Shown here piece after piece: positions 35,583 through 43,251 of a stretch of DNA of 64,000 bases. Both the position numbers and the translations under genes were made by a program. The DNA comes from Deferribacteres bacterium (GTDB lineage Bacteria; Chrysiogenota; Deferribacteres; Deferribacterales; Geovibrionaceae). The stretch spans positions 418,440-482,439 of the forward strand of contig JAEWZN010000007.1 of NCBI GenBank assembly GCA_023395255.1, written 5' to 3'. A model generated the notes under the pieces. It was not told the origin of the DNA. It did no database searches and saw nothing but the letters and a program-made list of their open reading frames with translations. Position 1 is the first letter of the stretch; the number at the start of each line of letters is the position of its first letter.

Positions 35583-36663
35583 AATCAAGGTTGTTATTGT
35601 TGATGATTCCGCATTTATGAGAAAAGCCATTGAATCCATGCTCGCCAAGGATTCAGAGGTTGAGATAGTCGGGCAGGGGCGCAACGGTCTGGATGCCGTT
35701 GAAATGGCGAGAACCCTTAAGCCCGATGTAATGACCCTCGATATTGAAATGCCCAGAATGGACGGACTGAGCGCTCTTGAAAAAATAATGAGCGAGAATC
35801 CTCTGCCCGTCATTATGGTCAGTTCCCTTACCACAGAGGGCGCGGAAGCCACTATGAAAGCCCTTGATCTGGGCGCGGTGGACTTCATACCGAAAGAGAA
35901 ATCATTCGCCAGCTTCGGCGTTATGAATATAGAGGACGATCTGCGCAATAAGATAAAGCAGTTCGCCAGAAGAACAAACCTCATGCGCAGGCTGCGCCCT
36001 GCATCATTTGCAAGACCCGCTGTTCCGAGCGCCCCGTTCGGAGGGCTTCAGGCTCCAGCAGCCCCGGCCGGAAAAACCGTTTCCAAACCCGGCCATAAGC
36101 GTATAGTGATAATCGGAACCTCCACCGGGGGCCCCCAGTCGCTCCAGAAGGTTATACCCAGACTGCCCGGCGACATCGGAGTGCCGATAGTTGTTGTGCA
36201 GCACATGCCGCCGAACTTCACACAGTCACTCGCGCAGAGGCTCAACTCTCTGAGCAAGCTGAATGTCATAGAATCTCAGGGGAATGAGAAACTTGAGCCC
36301 AATACTGTTTATATTGCAAAAGGCGGACAGCACCTGAGAATAAAGAAAATAGGCGTAAACTACGTCACAGAACTTAATTCAGACGCGGGCGGACACCTTC
36401 ATGTGCCCAGCGTGGACGTAACAGCGGCCTCTGTTGCGGAAGCCGCCGGGAAAGATGCCCTCGGTGTCATCATGACCGGCATGGGCGCTGACGGCAAAAA
36501 AGGGCTCCAGCTCCTTAAACTAAAAGGCGGAAACGTCATAGCGCAGGATGAGGAATCAAGCATAGTCTACGGAATGCCCCGCGCTGTGGTCGAAGCGGGA
36601 ATAGCTGATGAAATCGTTCCCCTTGACGATATATTTAACAGGATAATATTCCATTGCAGGTAA
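35575..36663 (+). CDS. cheB: Chemotaxis protein-glutamate methylesterase CheB
   Basis: A 362-residue two-domain enzyme that demethylates and deamidates chemoreceptors. The receiver domain has 'VDDSAFMRK' and phospho-acceptor D56 in 'TLDIEMPRMDG'. An Ala/Pro-rich linker (~140-172) leads to the esterase domain with catalytic triad S183 ('GTSTGG'), H210 ('QHMPPNF') and D306 ('TGMGADG'). It starts inside the fliA 3' end and is followed by hairpin structures, so it closes the fliR-cheB transcript. Confidence 0.97.
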   Translation: MNKIKVVIVDDSAFMRKAIESMLAKDSEVEIVGQGRNGLDAVEMARTLKPDVMTLDIEMPRMDGLSALEKIMSENPLPVIMVSSLTTEGAEATMKALDLGAVDFIPKEKSFASFGVMNIEDDLRNKIKQFARRTNLMRRLRPASFARPAVPSAPFGGLQAPAAPAGKTVSKPGHKRIVIIGTSTGGPQSLQKVIPRLPGDIGVPIVVVQHMPPNFTQSLAQRLNSLSKLNVIESQGNEKLEPNTVYIAKGGQHLRIKKIGVNYVTELNSDAGGHLHVPSVDVTAASVAEAAGKDALGVIMTGMGADGKKGLQLLKLKGGNVIAQDEESSIVYGMPRAVVEAGIADEIVPLDDIFNRIIFHCR

Positions 36664-36716
36664 TGCGCAGAGCAGTATTTGTATGTTGCGAAGCAGAAGA
36701 GTTTTTGAAGGGTTAG

Positions 36717-36768
36717 AGGGAAACTTTGTTCCTAAAAAGTTTCCCTTGGTTTGAGAAAAATATTTTTT
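36717..36768 (+). terminator. Hairpin terminator after cheB
   Basis: Perfect 11-base arms (AGGGAAACTTT/AAAGTTTCCCT) with an eight-base loop. A run of eight T begins 16 bases after the stem, so it is off the ideal spacing but still suggests an end to the fliR-cheB operon. Confidence 0.6.
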
Positions 36769-36781
36769 TTAAAGCTAAGCC

Positions 36782-36817
36782 GAGAAACCCTTTTTTAACG
36801 AAAAAAAAGTGTTTCTC
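36782..36817 (+). terminator. Second long hairpin upstream of fliM
   Basis: Fifteen-base arms with one mismatch (GAGAAACCCTTTTTT against a GTGTTTCTC-ended partner) and a short AACG-type loop. T and A runs lie inside the stem. It may be a bidirectional terminator or mRNA structure ahead of fliM. Confidence 0.5.
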
Positions 36818-36865
36818 AGACTCTTCCCCAAAAACTGAAATTTAAATATTTAAACAGGAAAGCAG

Positions 36866-37876
36866 ATGGCAGATATTTTAAGTCAGGAAGAGATTGATGC
36901 TCTATTGTCCACCGTGTCAACGGAGGATGATTTATCGGACAATTCGATACAGCAGCTTGACTTTGTGCCCAAGAAGATTTCGGTTTACGATTTCCGCAGA
37001 CCGGACAGGGTTTCAAAGGAGCAGCTTCGTTCGATCCGCAATCTTCATGATAAGTTTGCGCGCAACTTCTCGTCTTCTCTGTCAAACTTCTTGAGGACCA
37101 TCACAGACATAACTCTGGTGAGCGTGGATCAGATGACATACGGCGAGTTTCTTATGTCTCTGCCTGACCCCACCAGTTTCAACATTATAAGTATGATACC
37201 CATGGAGGGGAACGCGGTTCTGGAGATAAACCCTTCTCTGGTGTTTCCCATAGTTGACAAGCTTTTGGGCGGCCCCGGCCAGCCTCTGTTCCAGACCCGC
37301 GAGCTTACCAGCCTTGAGCAGCATATAATTGAGGGGATAATAAGCCTGATTCTCAAGGATCTTGAGGATGTATGGCGGCAGATTGTTCAGAATATACGCT
37401 TCAAGAAGGAACTGAGCGAGAACAGCCCTCATATCATTCAGATTGTTGCTCAGAACGAGGTTGTGATCCTTGTGGTGTTTGAGATAAAGTTCGGTGAGGC
37501 CACGGGGATGATGAACCTGTGTATTCCTGCCATAGTTCTTGAGCCCGTTCTCGGCAAAATCAGCAGTCAGGACTGGCTGATAGGTGCGAAAAAGGGCAGG
37601 TTCGGGGACAATGAAAAGCATATCCTTGATATGCTGGAAGAGATAAGGATTCCGTTCCGCGCTTCTCTGGGGCATACGACGCTGACGATAGAAGAGATAA
37701 TGAATCTTCAGGAAGGCGACCTTATCATGATGGATGCGAAAGCAGGCACGCCTTCAAGCATACACATTAATAACAAAAAGAAATTTTTCGGCCACATAGG
37801 AACGCTTGGCGTGCGTAAGGCTGTCAGAATAAATGAAATAATAACGGAAGAAGGTAATGAGGAAAGAACTGGATAA
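36866..37876 (+). CDS. fliM: Flagellar motor switch protein FliM
   Basis: A 336-residue C-ring protein that binds phosphorylated CheY and sets rotation direction. The N-terminal CheY-binding helix is present: 'MADILSQEEIDALLSTV'. The middle domain has 'YDFRRPDRVSKEQLRSIRNLHDKFARNFSSSLSNFLR' and 'FSLPDPTSFN'-like 'MSLPDPTSFNIISM'. 'FPIVDKLLGGPG' is highly conserved, and the C-terminal SpoA domain ends near 330. AGGAAAG precedes the ATG. It starts the fliM-fliN-cheY-cheZ group and overlaps fliN by 20 bases. Confidence 0.97.
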   Translation: MADILSQEEIDALLSTVSTEDDLSDNSIQQLDFVPKKISVYDFRRPDRVSKEQLRSIRNLHDKFARNFSSSLSNFLRTITDITLVSVDQMTYGEFLMSLPDPTSFNIISMIPMEGNAVLEINPSLVFPIVDKLLGGPGQPLFQTRELTSLEQHIIEGIISLILKDLEDVWRQIVQNIRFKKELSENSPHIIQIVAQNEVVILVVFEIKFGEATGMMNLCIPAIVLEPVLGKISSQDWLIGAKKGRFGDNEKHILDMLEEIRIPFRASLGHTTLTIEEIMNLQEGDLIMMDAKAGTPSSIHINNKKKFFGHIGTLGVRKAVRINEIITEEGNEERTG

Positions 37877-38783
37877 AGGCAGGTATGCCGCTTTTACTGG
37901 AGTAATAACAGATATGTTTGCCTCTACCTTCGGCAGCATGTTTGATAAAGAGATAAGTATTTCCATGTCCGATGCTTATGCCGGTAATGCGGATGAGCTT
38001 ATGTACGGGTACGAGGGGCAGACCGTGGTATCCGTAACTGAGGAGAAGTCCGGCTTTGACGCAGGCTTATTCTTTTATACAAAGGATATAACGATGCTCG
38101 CCTCTCTGATGCTCATGATGGATTCGGAAGGCACAGATGAGCTTGGCGAGGATGACCCGGATGCGGTTAAGGAGCTTTGCCAGCAGGTTCTCTCCTCACT
38201 CAGCGTACCCTTGGAGGAAAGGCTCGGCAAGAAGGTCAGCTTCAAGGTTGACGATGTAATCAAGAATGAAAACTCCGCTCTCTTTCAGTCTGAGAGCTAT
38301 TTTATAGCCGATATGAAGTTCACCATAGGGGACCGCAAAACTGCAATGCGTTTTTTTATGGACGAGGATCTTCTTTCGCTGTTTTCCTCTAAGAGCGGAA
38401 GCTCCGGTTTTGCCCATGATGATGAACCGGATTTTGCCACAGCGTTCACTTTTCCGGATGATCCGGACGACAGAATGGGCGATCCGATAGGCTCCATGGG
38501 CTCATCCTCCGTATCCGGCGGGCAGAACATGGATATGCTGCTGGATATTGATGTTCCGGTAAGTGTTAAAATGGGCTCCACAAGGATGTTTCTTAAGGAT
38601 ATACTTACTATGGGTTCAGGAAACATTGTGGAGCTTGACGAATCTGCGGATGAACCGGTTGAACTCGTTGTTAACAATAAGGTAATAGCCCGCGGAGAGG
38701 TGGTCATAGTTGATGGCTACTTCGGTTTCCGTATCAAGGAAATCGTAAGCAGGGCAGAGAGATTGAAGAAATTAAAGGATTGA
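37857..38783 (+). CDS. fliN: Flagellar motor switch protein FliN with CheC-like N-terminal domain (FliY-like)
   Basis: A 308-residue switch protein, about twice the size of enteric FliN. Residues ~225-305 are the SpoA domain shared with FliN ('LDIDVPVSVKMGSTRMFLKDILTMGSGNIVELDESADEPVELVVNN' pattern, 'FGFRIKEIV'). Residues 1-180 look like the CheC/FliY fold ('MDKEISI', 'AVKELCQQVLSSLSVPLEERLGKKVSF'). The phosphatase motif ExxN of CheC/FliY appears as 'ELCQ', so catalytic activity is doubtful. A polar linker (~185-222) joins the parts. It overlaps fliM, with AAGG upstream of its ATG. Confidence 0.85.
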   Translation: MRKELDKGRYAAFTGVITDMFASTFGSMFDKEISISMSDAYAGNADELMYGYEGQTVVSVTEEKSGFDAGLFFYTKDITMLASLMLMMDSEGTDELGEDDPDAVKELCQQVLSSLSVPLEERLGKKVSFKVDDVIKNENSALFQSESYFIADMKFTIGDRKTAMRFFMDEDLLSLFSSKSGSSGFAHDDEPDFATAFTFPDDPDDRMGDPIGSMGSSSVSGGQNMDMLLDIDVPVSVKMGSTRMFLKDILTMGSGNIVELDESADEPVELVVNNKVIARGEVVIVDGYFGFRIKEIVSRAERLKKLKD

Positions 38784-38840
38784 CTTTGGTGTTATAATAT
38801 AAATAATATGGTATTATGACATCTCAAGGCGGAGGATTGA

Positions 38841-39218
38841 ATGGCGCATCATCACGTTGTAATAACAGTGGACGACTCTTCCACTATGAGAAGAATCATT
38901 AAAAACACTCTTCTCAAGCTCGGCTTCTCAAACATACTGGAAGCTGGGAATGGTGTGGAAGCTCTTGATGTCATGGCGAAAAACAAGGTTGATGTTGTTA
39001 TTACCGACTGGAACATGCCGGAGATGGACGGTCTGACTTTTGTAAAAACTCTTAGATCCAAGGAAGAGTACAAAACAATGCCGATCCTTATGGTAACGAC
39101 TGAAGCCGCCAAGGAAGACATACTCACTGCACTCAGAAGCGGTGTGAATAACTATGTGGTAAAACCCTTTACCCCCGATACTCTTAAAGAGAAGATAGAC
39201 AAACTTCTGGGTCTGTGA
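38841..39218 (+). CDS. cheY: Chemotaxis response regulator CheY
   Basis: A 125-residue single receiver domain. The acidic pair is 'VDDSS' (10-14), phospho-acceptor D56 is in 'VITDWNMPEMDG', the switch Thr is in 'LMVTTEA' and the conserved Lys is in 'YVVKPFTP'. GGAGG precedes the ATG. It follows fliN by 57 bases and is followed directly by the cheZ-like phosphatase, so kinase output and signal removal are encoded together. Its three His after Met-Ala are an oddity of the N-terminus. Confidence 0.97.
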   Translation: MAHHHVVITVDDSSTMRRIIKNTLLKLGFSNILEAGNGVEALDVMAKNKVDVVITDWNMPEMDGLTFVKTLRSKEEYKTMPILMVTTEAAKEDILTALRSGVNNYVVKPFTPDTLKEKIDKLLGL

Positions 39219-39220
39219 TT

Positions 39221-39853
39221 ATGAACCATTTTAAGGACGTTAATGAGCTTCTTGATATTGCAAGAAACATCAGTAACGGAAACTATGACGTTGTAGGAAT
39301 CGATGTCAACCCTGAGAGCGAACTCTTTCACATCGCAGAATATTTCAGCAAGGCTGTCAATAAGCTCAAAACAGTCAGCAGCGCTGTTGAGGATGCCTAT
39401 GAAGATCTGCCCGGTTTCGAGAGCGTTCTTCACAGCGTAATCAAAGACTCTAAGGAAGCTTCCGAAAACGTTCTTGAATGTGTGGATAAAATCAACTTCA
39501 ACATAGACGATATAAAGGAAAACCTCTCTTCTCTCAGAAAATACGCCGAGAGCGGGGACTTCAGCAAGATAAACGGTGTCCTCGACCGCCTGCGCGATAA
39601 AGGGCTTGCCGGGCAGGATGTCAGCTTCGATATAATAGCCTCCCTCGAATTTCAGGATATAACCAAACAGAAAATTGATAAGCTGATTAAGATTATTTAC
39701 GACCTTCAGGAAAGACTTACCCACCTCGTGCTTATGCTTGGGGTTAAAGATAGAAAAATTGATGTTGAAACCCTTGAAAAACTCAAATCAAAAGACGGTA
39801 TAATGGAAAATCAGAACCTCGTTGACGAACTGCTTAAGGAGTTCGGTATATAA
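39221..39853 (+). CDS. cheZ: CheZ-like CheY-P phosphatase
   Basis: A 210-residue, mostly helical protein that dephosphorylates CheY-P. The catalytic block 'SLEFQDITKQKIDKL' (141-155) has D146 and Q150 matching D143 and Q147 of E. coli CheZ. The C-terminus 'NLVDELLKEFGI' corresponds to the CheY-tethering peptide at the end of E. coli CheZ. The rest forms long coiled helices. The ATG at 39221 is two bases past the cheY stop; a GTG at 39215 overlaps that stop and is less likely. The last ~14 codons are duplicated downstream at 39960-40001. Confidence 0.9.
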   Translation: MNHFKDVNELLDIARNISNGNYDVVGIDVNPESELFHIAEYFSKAVNKLKTVSSAVEDAYEDLPGFESVLHSVIKDSKEASENVLECVDKINFNIDDIKENLSSLRKYAESGDFSKINGVLDRLRDKGLAGQDVSFDIIASLEFQDITKQKIDKLIKIIYDLQERLTHLVLMLGVKDRKIDVETLEKLKSKDGIMENQNLVDELLKEFGI

Positions 39854-40001
39854 ACGAGGCACATGGATGTGCCGTCGCCGTGCGTAGCGAAGCCTTGCTT
39901 TGCAAGGCGCGAGCGTGTATGTCAAATTCCCATGGATGGCGAATTTGGCATTATCATGTTTGACGAACTGCTTAAGGAGTTCGGCATATAAACGAGGCAC
40001 A
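39822..40001 (+). repeat. 42-base direct duplication of the cheZ 3' end flanking a palindromic insert
   Basis: Bases 39822-39863 (last nine codons of cheZ, the stop and ten bases beyond) recur at 39960-40001 with one mismatch, 138 bases apart. Between them lies the palindromic element copy 2. The second copy is not in the cheZ frame but follows an ATG at 39956. The arrangement looks like insertion of a ~96-base element with a long target duplication, or a partial tandem duplication. It occupies part of the 324-base gap before cheA. Confidence 0.85.
39858..39945 (+). repeat. Palindromic intergenic repeat, copy 2 (after cheZ)
   Basis: Hairpin GGCACAT-GG-ATGTGCC (39858-39873), then the 42-base core 39877-39918 shared with copy 1, containing CCTTGC-TTT-GCAAGG, then a second palindromic part around CCATGGATGG (39929-39938) flanked by AAATT/AATTT. 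It begins five bases past the cheZ stop, in the same direction as cheZ. Confidence 0.8.
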
Positions 40002-40008
40002 GAACTTT

Positions 40009-40038
40009 GTCATTGCGAGCATAAGCGAAGCAATCTCA
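40009..40038 (+). repeat. Dispersed GTCATTGCGAGC...GAAGCAATCTC repeat
   Basis: TGTCATTGCGAGC, ATA, AGCGAAGCAATCTCA: an imperfect palindrome (ATTGC/GCAAT arms). Sequences of this form are scattered between genes in many unrelated bacterial genomes. Only one copy is seen in this window. It lies in the cheZ-cheA gap; the remaining ~140 bases of that gap hold only a short palindrome at 40130 and the cheA ribosome site. Confidence 0.65.
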
Positions 40039-40129
40039 GATCTTTTTAAGTGCGTTTGAGTAAATTTTGACTGTAAATTGTCTTGAAGTAATTTCCCCGG
40101 CTGTTATTTTACTTTCAGACACAAAAATA

Positions 40130-40142
40130 TCCGCCCGGCGGA
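40130..40142. other. Short palindrome upstream of cheA
   Basis: TCCGCC-C-GGCGGA, 35 bases before the cheA ATG. It could be an operator or a small mRNA hairpin; no known regulator site was recognised. Confidence 0.35.
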
Positions 40143-40177
40143 AATCTGACACAGCTAAACATTAAGGAGGTTCCTAT

Positions 40178-42286
40178 ATGGACGGCATCGGCGACATGCA
40201 GGATCTTGTACAGGATTTTATTCTTGAAACAGATGAAATTATAGAAAGTCTCGACCATGACCTTGTTGAGCTTGAGAACAGCAAAAACGATCTGGATCTC
40301 CTTAATAAAATCTTCCGCGCCGCTCACACCATGAAAGGCGCCTCATCCTTCCTCGGATTTGATAAAATGGCGAACCTCACCCACCATGCGGAGGAGATTC
40401 TTAACAAGCTCCGTAAAAACGAAATGCAGGTTAACGCCGTGATCATGGACATACTCCTTGAGTTTGTGGACGTAACCAAGCATATCCTTGCCGACATAAA
40501 AGCCGGCAAAAACACTGTGAAAATAGATGAAACTGTTAAAAAACTGAAACTTGCCAATGAAGGCAATTTTGATGAAATAGACGGCAGCGGCGAATCATCC
40601 GGCAAATCAGGCACTCCCGCCCCATCAGGCAGACGCGCCGATAATGATGTAAATCAGGTCAAGAAAGCAGCCATGTCCATCGAACAGACTATCAGGGTGG
40701 ATGTTTCAAGGCTTGATTCTCTCATGAACCTTGTGGGTGAGCTTGTTCTCAGCAGAAACAGAATAGGGCAGATCTCCGGCGAACTTGAGAAAAAGTTTGA
40801 AGGCGAGTTCCTCATAGAGCAGCTTATGGAAACCACTTCACAGATTGGGCTCATTACTACGGAGCTCCAGCTCGCGGTGATGAAAACAAGAATGGTTCCC
40901 ATCGGCAAGGTTTTCAACAAATTCCCCCGTATGGTGCGCGACCTCTCCAGAGAGAAAAACAAGGAGATTGAGCTTGTCATCACAGGTGAAGAGACAGAGC
41001 TTGACAAATCCGTTGTTGAGGAAATAGGCGATCCGCTTATCCACATGATCAGAAATGCCGTTGACCACGGTGTGGAAGGCCCTGAGGAAAGAAGGAAAGC
41101 AGGTAAGCCTGTGAAGGGCACTGTTCATCTTTCAGCCTATCATGAAGGCAACCACATAGTGGTTGAAATCAGGGATGACGGAAAGGGGATGGATCCCGGA
41201 AAGCTCAAAAAGAAAGCTGTCGAAAAAGGGGTTATTTCTGCTGAGGAAGCTAAAAACCTTGATAACGAAGGCGCTTTCAATCTTATCTTCAAGCCGGGCT
41301 TCTCCACTGCTGAGAAAATTACAAGCATCTCCGGCCGCGGCGTTGGGATGGATGTTGTTAAAACAAACATAGAAAAACTGAACGGTATCATAAATATAGA
41401 GTCTGAACTCGGACACGGGACACGCTTCCGCCTTAAACTTCCCCTCACACTTGCCATCATTCAGGCACTGCTTGTGGATGTTTCAGGAGAGACTTTCGCT
41501 ATTCCCCTTGTTTCCGTTGTTGAAACAGTGCGTATCAACCTCAAGGAAGTTCATAACTTCGAGGGCAGGGAAGTCCTTAAACTCAGGGACTCTGTTCTCA
41601 GTCTGCTCCGTCTTGACGAGATCTACGAACTCGAAGGCTCGTACAAAGATGATATATACGTAGTTGTTGTCGGCCTTGCCGAGAAGAAACTCGGCTTCAT
41701 AGTTGACAAGCTTGTGGGGCAGGAGGAGATAGTTATCAAATCCCTCGGTGAATACCTCGGCGGCAATGTGGGCATAGCGGGCGCAACCATTATGGGTGAC
41801 GGGCGCGTAAGGCTGATTATTGATGTTGCCGGTGTAATCGACATCGCAGGTAAAATGCCCAGACGCTCACGCAAGAAAAAGAAAACCGGAGCAGTCAAGA
41901 AAAATGCCAACAGTGTAAATGTTCTTGTTGTGGATGACTCCGCTACGGACAGAAAGATAATGAACCGCCTCCTCTCCTCCACAGGCTGGATAAACGTTGA
42001 TGAAGTATCCGCCGGAAGGGACGCGCTTAAATACCTTGAGAGCAATGACCCCGATATAATCGTTACAGATATTATGATGCCCGATCTTGACGGGTATGAC
42101 CTGTCCAGAGCGATAAGGGAAAGAGGATATGAAAAACCGATTATTGCAGTTTCCGGCAGATCCGAAGTCACGGACAGAAAGAAAGTGAGCGCCGCAGGGA
42201 TAAACGCTTTCCTTCTTAAACCGCTGAACCTGCAGACAATGCTTGATAAGATAGATGAGCTCCTTGCCCAGAAAGCTTCTAATTAG
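40178..42286 (+). CDS. cheA: Chemotaxis histidine kinase CheA with C-terminal receiver domain
   Basis: A 702-residue kinase that relays receptor state to CheY and CheB. P1 (Hpt) spans 1-105 with phospho-His H50 in 'AAHTMKGAS'. A ~55-residue Gly/Ser-rich linker follows, too short for a P2 CheY/CheB-docking domain. Then P3 dimerisation with 'SRLDSLMNLVGELVLSRNRI', P4 ATPase ('HMIRNAVDHGVE', 'DDGKGMDPGKL', 'ISGRGVGMDVVKTNI'), P5 CheW-like ('LVDVSGETFAIPLVSVVETV') and a receiver domain from ~579 with D631. Hybrid CheA-REC proteins use the receiver as a phosphate sink or local regulator. AAGGAGG precedes the ATG. Confidence 0.96.
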   Translation: MDGIGDMQDLVQDFILETDEIIESLDHDLVELENSKNDLDLLNKIFRAAHTMKGASSFLGFDKMANLTHHAEEILNKLRKNEMQVNAVIMDILLEFVDVTKHILADIKAGKNTVKIDETVKKLKLANEGNFDEIDGSGESSGKSGTPAPSGRRADNDVNQVKKAAMSIEQTIRVDVSRLDSLMNLVGELVLSRNRIGQISGELEKKFEGEFLIEQLMETTSQIGLITTELQLAVMKTRMVPIGKVFNKFPRMVRDLSREKNKEIELVITGEETELDKSVVEEIGDPLIHMIRNAVDHGVEGPEERRKAGKPVKGTVHLSAYHEGNHIVVEIRDDGKGMDPGKLKKKAVEKGVISAEEAKNLDNEGAFNLIFKPGFSTAEKITSISGRGVGMDVVKTNIEKLNGIINIESELGHGTRFRLKLPLTLAIIQALLVDVSGETFAIPLVSVVETVRINLKEVHNFEGREVLKLRDSVLSLLRLDEIYELEGSYKDDIYVVVVGLAEKKLGFIVDKLVGQEEIVIKSLGEYLGGNVGIAGATIMGDGRVRLIIDVAGVIDIAGKMPRRSRKKKKTGAVKKNANSVNVLVVDDSATDRKIMNRLLSSTGWINVDEVSAGRDALKYLESNDPDIIVTDIMMPDLDGYDLSRAIRERGYEKPIIAVSGRSEVTDRKKVSAAGINAFLLKPLNLQTMLDKIDELLAQKASN

Positions 42287-42581
42287 CATTACCGCGCTTC
42301 TCCTGTTCGCGGGGGAAGCGTACTCCGCTGTTTATGTCTATGAGGTTACAACCGTGAGCCGCCGCTTTCAGACCGCCTCCATGCTCGGTCCGAAAGCTTT
42401 TCTGTTTCATAACGGCGGAAGCGACATAATCAAAAACCTGAAAATTGTTCAGAAATATCCCGGAAATGATTTTAATAAAGCTCTGGAGGAAAACAGACTT
42501 GGGAATGCCAACTACCGTCCGCTTCTTTATGAAACTCCTCCTGCCGATTCTAATTATATACGTTTTATTTGGTGGCGTTGA
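42255..42581 (+). CDS. Small exported protein of unknown function after cheA
   Basis: A 108-residue protein starting with a signal peptide (basic 'RKLLI', hydrophobic core, likely cut after 'GEAYSA' near residue 24). The mature part has a beta-like 'VYVYEVTTVSRRFQTASML' and ends aromatic, 'YIRFIWWR'. The ATG lies inside the cheA 3' end (32-base overlap) without a clear ribosome site, and its own 3' end is overlapped by the next gene. I recognise no family. The overlaps on both sides argue for a real gene coupled to its neighbours. Confidence 0.55.
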   Translation: MSSLPRKLLISITALLLFAGEAYSAVYVYEVTTVSRRFQTASMLGPKAFLFHNGGSDIIKNLKIVQKYPGNDFNKALEENRLGNANYRPLLYETPPADSNYIRFIWWR

Positions 42582-43251
42582 GAAAGCCGCCGCAGACGGG
42601 CGCAAACTTTTCCTCATCCACATAACCCGCGAGGGGAGTTCCGCCGTTACCACTATGCATGTCCGTGCCGAGGATATAGAGGAGGCGCGCAGTCAGATTG
42701 TGCTGAACGGCTGGAAGCTTATCCGTATTGAAGAAAAAGAGGCGGCTGAGCCCTTTCCGGCCGATCATAAATTCCGCTATACCGGTGATAAGAAACCCGC
42801 CGCAGGGACTGCCCGTGATAAATCCGTAACCGCCGAAACCCTCCCGTCGCAGCAGGCTGCTTCTCTTGGCTCTGCTCTTCCGGCAGGTTCACCTGCTATT
42901 CTCACTGATGACAACTACACTTACATAGGCACACTCTATTTTAATATAGGCGAGTTTCAGACGGATGTTCCGCCGGAACTCAGCGCGAAAATTTCCTCCC
43001 TCAGGGATTCCGGGGAATACCTGATTCTGGGGCACACCGACACACTGCGCGTTATGGAAAATAACCGTTTTGACACGAACTTTGATCTTGCCCGCAAAAG
43101 GGCGGAATTTCTTAAATCAGTGCTGACTGCTGACGGAATATCCTCCGTCAATATTGACGCAAAGGGGATGGGCACACTTATGCCCGCTGCGGAAAATATG
43201 AAGAACGGTCAGCCCATGAACAGGAGAGCGGATCTCTATGGCCGAAGATGA
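42505..43251 (+). CDS. OmpA-family C-terminal domain protein
   Basis: A 248-residue exported protein. A signal peptide or membrane anchor is in residues ~9-30 ('MKLLLPILIIYVLFGG'). Residues ~32-70 form a small beta unit ('RKLFLIHITREGSSAVTTMHVRAEDIEEARSQI'). After a Pro/Ala-rich linker, residues ~140-245 are an OmpA-like peptidoglycan-binding domain: 'YIGTLYFNIGEFQTD', 'YLILGHTDTL', 'NFDLARKRAEFLKSVL', 'MNRRADL'. The start could also be 42529; a GGAGG at 42485 is distant from both. It overlaps both neighbours. It may anchor a complex to the cell wall, as MotB or Pal do. Confidence 0.75.
   Translation: MPTTVRFFMKLLLPILIIYVLFGGVEKAAADGRKLFLIHITREGSSAVTTMHVRAEDIEEARSQIVLNGWKLIRIEEKEAAEPFPADHKFRYTGDKKPAAGTARDKSVTAETLPSQQAASLGSALPAGSPAILTDDNYTYIGTLYFNIGEFQTDVPPELSAKISSLRDSGEYLILGHTDTLRVMENNRFDTNFDLARKRAEFLKSVLTADGISSVNIDAKGMGTLMPAAENMKNGQPMNRRADLYGRR

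Noticed and set aside
38780..38798. TTGACT followed by TATAAT between fliN and cheY.
   Set aside because: The spacing is only seven bases, so the two boxes cannot form one sigma-70 promoter. A TAATAT at 38804 gives 18 bases but is weak.
39858..40038. Possible CRISPR array or insertion sequence in the cheZ-cheA gap.
   Set aside because: There are only two unequal direct repeats and no regular spacers; no transposase frame is present. It fits small palindromic repeats with a local duplication.
42255..42581. Treating the small exported gene after cheA as a frame shadow because it overlaps genes on both sides.
   Set aside because: Kept as a gene: it has a well-formed signal peptide, and gene overlaps are common throughout this operon; confidence was lowered instead.
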